Assembly (NCBI RefSeq): GCF_014652655.1 | Contig: NZ_BMZF01000003.1 | Location: forward strand, 186,001-250,000 | Length of the DNA stretch: 64,000 bases | Direction of reading: 5' to 3' | Source of the DNA: Paramylibacter ulvae | Lineage (GTDB): Bacteria > Pseudomonadota > Alphaproteobacteria > Rhodobacterales > Rhodobacteraceae | Shown: positions 62,250-64,000 of the stretch, one piece after another | Numbering within the stretch: the stretch's first letter is position 1 | How the letters are laid out: every line of letters starts with the position of its first letter | Made by a program: the position numbers and the translations under genes | The notes under the pieces: generated by a model | Databases searched by the model: none | What the model was told of the DNA's origin: nothing | What the model saw: only the letters and a program-made list of their open reading frames with translations

Positions 62250-64000
62250 ATGGGACGTATTGGAAATATCGCAAGACGTACATTTTTAATCGGGTCCGCC
62301 GCTGTTGCGGGGGGTGTTGCCTTTGGCACCTATGCCTATAAAAAACCAACGGATAATCCGCTGTTGGATCATCTGGGGGAGGGTGAATCCGCGATCACGC
62401 CATATGTGCGCATTGATGGCCAAGGGATCACATTAATCACGCCGCGTGCCGATTTTGGCCAAGGCGGATATTCCACACAAGCGATGTTAATCGCCGAAGA
62501 ATTGGATGTTGATCCCAACGCCGTGCGCCTTGACCCCGGCCCGCCAAGTGCGGCCTATTACAACGGTGCCGTGATGGAAGAGGCATCGCCATTCCCCGCC
62601 TATAATACCGATCCAATCGCCGAACGTGCCCGCAGTTTCATGCATGTCCCCGCTAAATTATTGGGGCTGCAAATTACGGGTGGGTCATCCACCGTTCCTG
62701 ATACATTTGTAAAATTGCGCAGCGCTGGATGTGTGGCGCGTGAAACGTTGAAACAGGCAGCGGCGCAAATGGCGGGTGTGGAACGCAGCGCGTTGAAAAC
62801 CCAAAACGGACAGGTGATTTTGCCAGATGGCAAAACGCTGTCATATGTGGAACTGGCACCGCTTGCCGCAACACTTGATCCTGTGATGGATGTGCCATTG
62901 CGCGATGAATCCACGTGGAAATATATCGGCAAGGATACCACCAAACGCGTTGATATGATCGCACGTTGCACGGGCACATTTGATTACGGCATTGATTTGG
63001 CGTTTGACGATATGGTTTACGCATCCGTGCGCGCAAATCCGGGTATTGGCGGTGGTGTGAAATCATACGATGCGAACGCGGCGCAATCCATGCGCGGCGT
63101 GCAAAAAATCGTGCCCATTACATCGGGTGTTGGGGTGATTGCCGATAATACTTGGCGTGCAATGCAGGCGGTCAATGCGATTGATATCACATGGGATGCA
63201 CCCGATTACCCCGCCAGTTCCGATGAAATCTGGCAGGTGTTGGAAAATGCCATATCGGATGAATATCAAGACACCCGTAACCGCGATGATGGCGATATTG
63301 ACGCCGCGCTTGGCGATGGTGATGTGCTAGAGGCGACATACCGCATTCCGTTTTTGGCGCATGCACCGCTGGAACCGATGAATGCCATTGTCAAAGTCAG
63401 CGATGATAAATGCGAAATTTGGACAGGCACACAGATCCCGGGCTTTGTCAAAGCACATGCCGCCACGATGACAGGTTTGGATGCAGATCAGGTGTTCGTT
63501 TACACGCAACCGATGGGGGGCAGTTTTGGTCGGCGGTTAGAGGACACATATGTTCTGCAAACCATCGAATTGGCGATGGCGGTCAAGGGCACACCTGTGA
63601 AAATGACATGGTCACGTGAAGAAGATTTCGCCCATGATTACCCGCGTTGTGCACAGGTCAGCCGCGCACGGGGCAAGGTTGCCAATGGTCAGGTGGACAG
63701 CTTGGATTTATCCATCGCAGCACCATCAACGGCGGCGTCTTGGTTCGGGCGGATCGCGATGGCGCCCCCAGGCCCCGATGCATCATTGGTGGCGGGTGCG
63801 TGGGATCAACCCTTTGCCATTCCCAATTATCGCGTCACGGGATACCGCGCACCTGAAACCGTTCCGGTCAGTTCATGGCGATCTGTTGGCGCATCAGGAA
63901 ACGGGTTTTTACACGATTGTTTCTTGGATGAATTGATCCACCGCGCGGGGGCAGACCCATTGATGGAACGCATTCGTTTGTGCCATCACGATGTATCGCG
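62250..64000 (+). CDS. iorB: Molybdopterin-binding subunit of isoquinoline 1-oxidoreductase-type enzyme (cut by window end)
   Basis: At least 583 residues before the window edge. The N-terminus has a twin-arginine leader (ARRTFLIGSAAVAGG), so the enzyme probably acts in the periplasm. Molybdopterin-domain segments typical of IorB-like proteins include TPRADFGQGGYSTQAMLIAE near residue 70, IPFLAHAPLEPMNA near residue 365, and MGGSFGRRLEDTYVLQ near residue 420. These enzymes hydroxylate N-heterocycles or oxidise aldehydes. Starts 2 bp after the iron-sulfur subunit. The C-terminal part is missing here. Confidence 0.9.
   Translation, partial: MGRIGNIARRTFLIGSAAVAGGVAFGTYAYKKPTDNPLLDHLGEGESAITPYVRIDGQGITLITPRADFGQGGYSTQAMLIAEELDVDPNAVRLDPGPPSAAYYNGAVMEEASPFPAYNTDPIAERARSFMHVPAKLLGLQITGGSSTVPDTFVKLRSAGCVARETLKQAAAQMAGVERSALKTQNGQVILPDGKTLSYVELAPLAATLDPVMDVPLRDESTWKYIGKDTTKRVDMIARCTGTFDYGIDLAFDDMVYASVRANPGIGGGVKSYDANAAQSMRGVQKIVPITSGVGVIADNTWRAMQAVNAIDITWDAPDYPASSDEIWQVLENAISDEYQDTRNRDDGDIDAALGDGDVLEATYRIPFLAHAPLEPMNAIVKVSDDKCEIWTGTQIPGFVKAHAATMTGLDADQVFVYTQPMGGSFGRRLEDTYVLQTIELAMAVKGTPVKMTWSREEDFAHDYPRCAQVSRARGKVANGQVDSLDLSIAAPSTAASWFGRIAMAPPGPDASLVAGAWDQPFAIPNYRVTGYRAPETVPVSSWRSVGASGNGFLHDCFLDELIHRAGADPLMERIRLCHHDVS

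Overview
The window reads as one contiguous chromosomal stretch of an alphaproteobacterium, most likely of the order Rhodobacterales (Roseobacter-like). The signs are lineage-typical small proteins (DUF1127, a YARHG/DUF4453-type exported protein, NDUFS4-like complex I subunit), a rhodanese-ChrB fusion beside chrA, a CCA-encoding tRNA-Arg, a FadB-like multienzyme, and dense operons with ATGA or TAATG stop/start overlaps. Base composition looks moderate, and I saw no insertion sequence, prophage, CRISPR array or integrase. The strongest reading is a metabolically rich catabolic region.

Layout. 1-5.2 kb: chromate transporter (cut by the window edge) and its ChrB-like partner, a small exported DUF4864-type protein, a large right-handed beta-helix (pectate-lyase-3 type) protein and an exported YARHG protein. 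5.2-11 kb: uvrB, a complex I accessory subunit, tRNA-Arg(UCU), a glycosyltransferase, a membrane protein with a histone-like lysine/alanine tail, and a DUF1127 protein followed by strong terminators. 11-15 kb: a fatty-acid beta-oxidation operon (thiolase - cupin - FadB-like). 15-21.7 kb: FAD monooxygenase, SDR, saccharopine dehydrogenase, and a leftward operon of hybrid histidine kinase, response regulator and S-formylglutathione hydrolase.

21.9-36.2 kb (all rightward): an acyl-CoA ligase, a complete liv-type (HAAT) ABC transporter, a PaaK-like ligase with a degenerate P-loop, a nitronate monooxygenase, then thiolase, HSD10-like dehydrogenase, acyl-CoA dehydrogenase, 3-hydroxyisobutyryl-CoA hydrolase and enoyl-CoA hydratase, a set that fits isoleucine/valine or branched acyl-CoA oxidation. 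36.2-45 kb: a TetR regulator with a perfect palindrome in front of it, heading a leucine-degradation (liu) operon: isovaleryl-CoA dehydrogenase, both methylcrotonyl-CoA carboxylase subunits, an acyl-CoA ligase, HMG-CoA lyase and a methylglutaconyl-CoA hydratase-like enzyme.

45-61.7 kb: an amine/polyamine region. A class I glutamine amidotransferase is coupled to an omega-aminotransferase; after polyphosphate kinase 2 come a leftward set (gamma-glutamylamine synthetase-like GS, agmatinase-family ureohydrolase, DUF2254 membrane protein), a divergent rightward set (second GS-like ligase plus FAD amine oxidase), a peptide/nickel-type ABC importer with a Tat-exported binding protein, and a PuuD-like gamma-glutamyl-GABA hydrolase. 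Together they outline a gamma-glutamylation (Puu-type) route in which no PuuC aldehyde dehydrogenase is visible in the window. 61.8-64 kb: the two subunits of an isoquinoline 1-oxidoreductase-type molybdenum hydroxylase, the second cut by the window edge.

The items I consider most worth following are a highly structured, gene-free 330-bp interval upstream of ppk2 (possible unrecognised RNA), a pair of identical TTTTGCAAAA palindromes around the candidate promoter of the ligase/liv operon, the double GS/amidotransferase amine cluster, and a CtrA-type box upstream of uvrB. All functional calls come from reading motifs by eye; no database search was possible.
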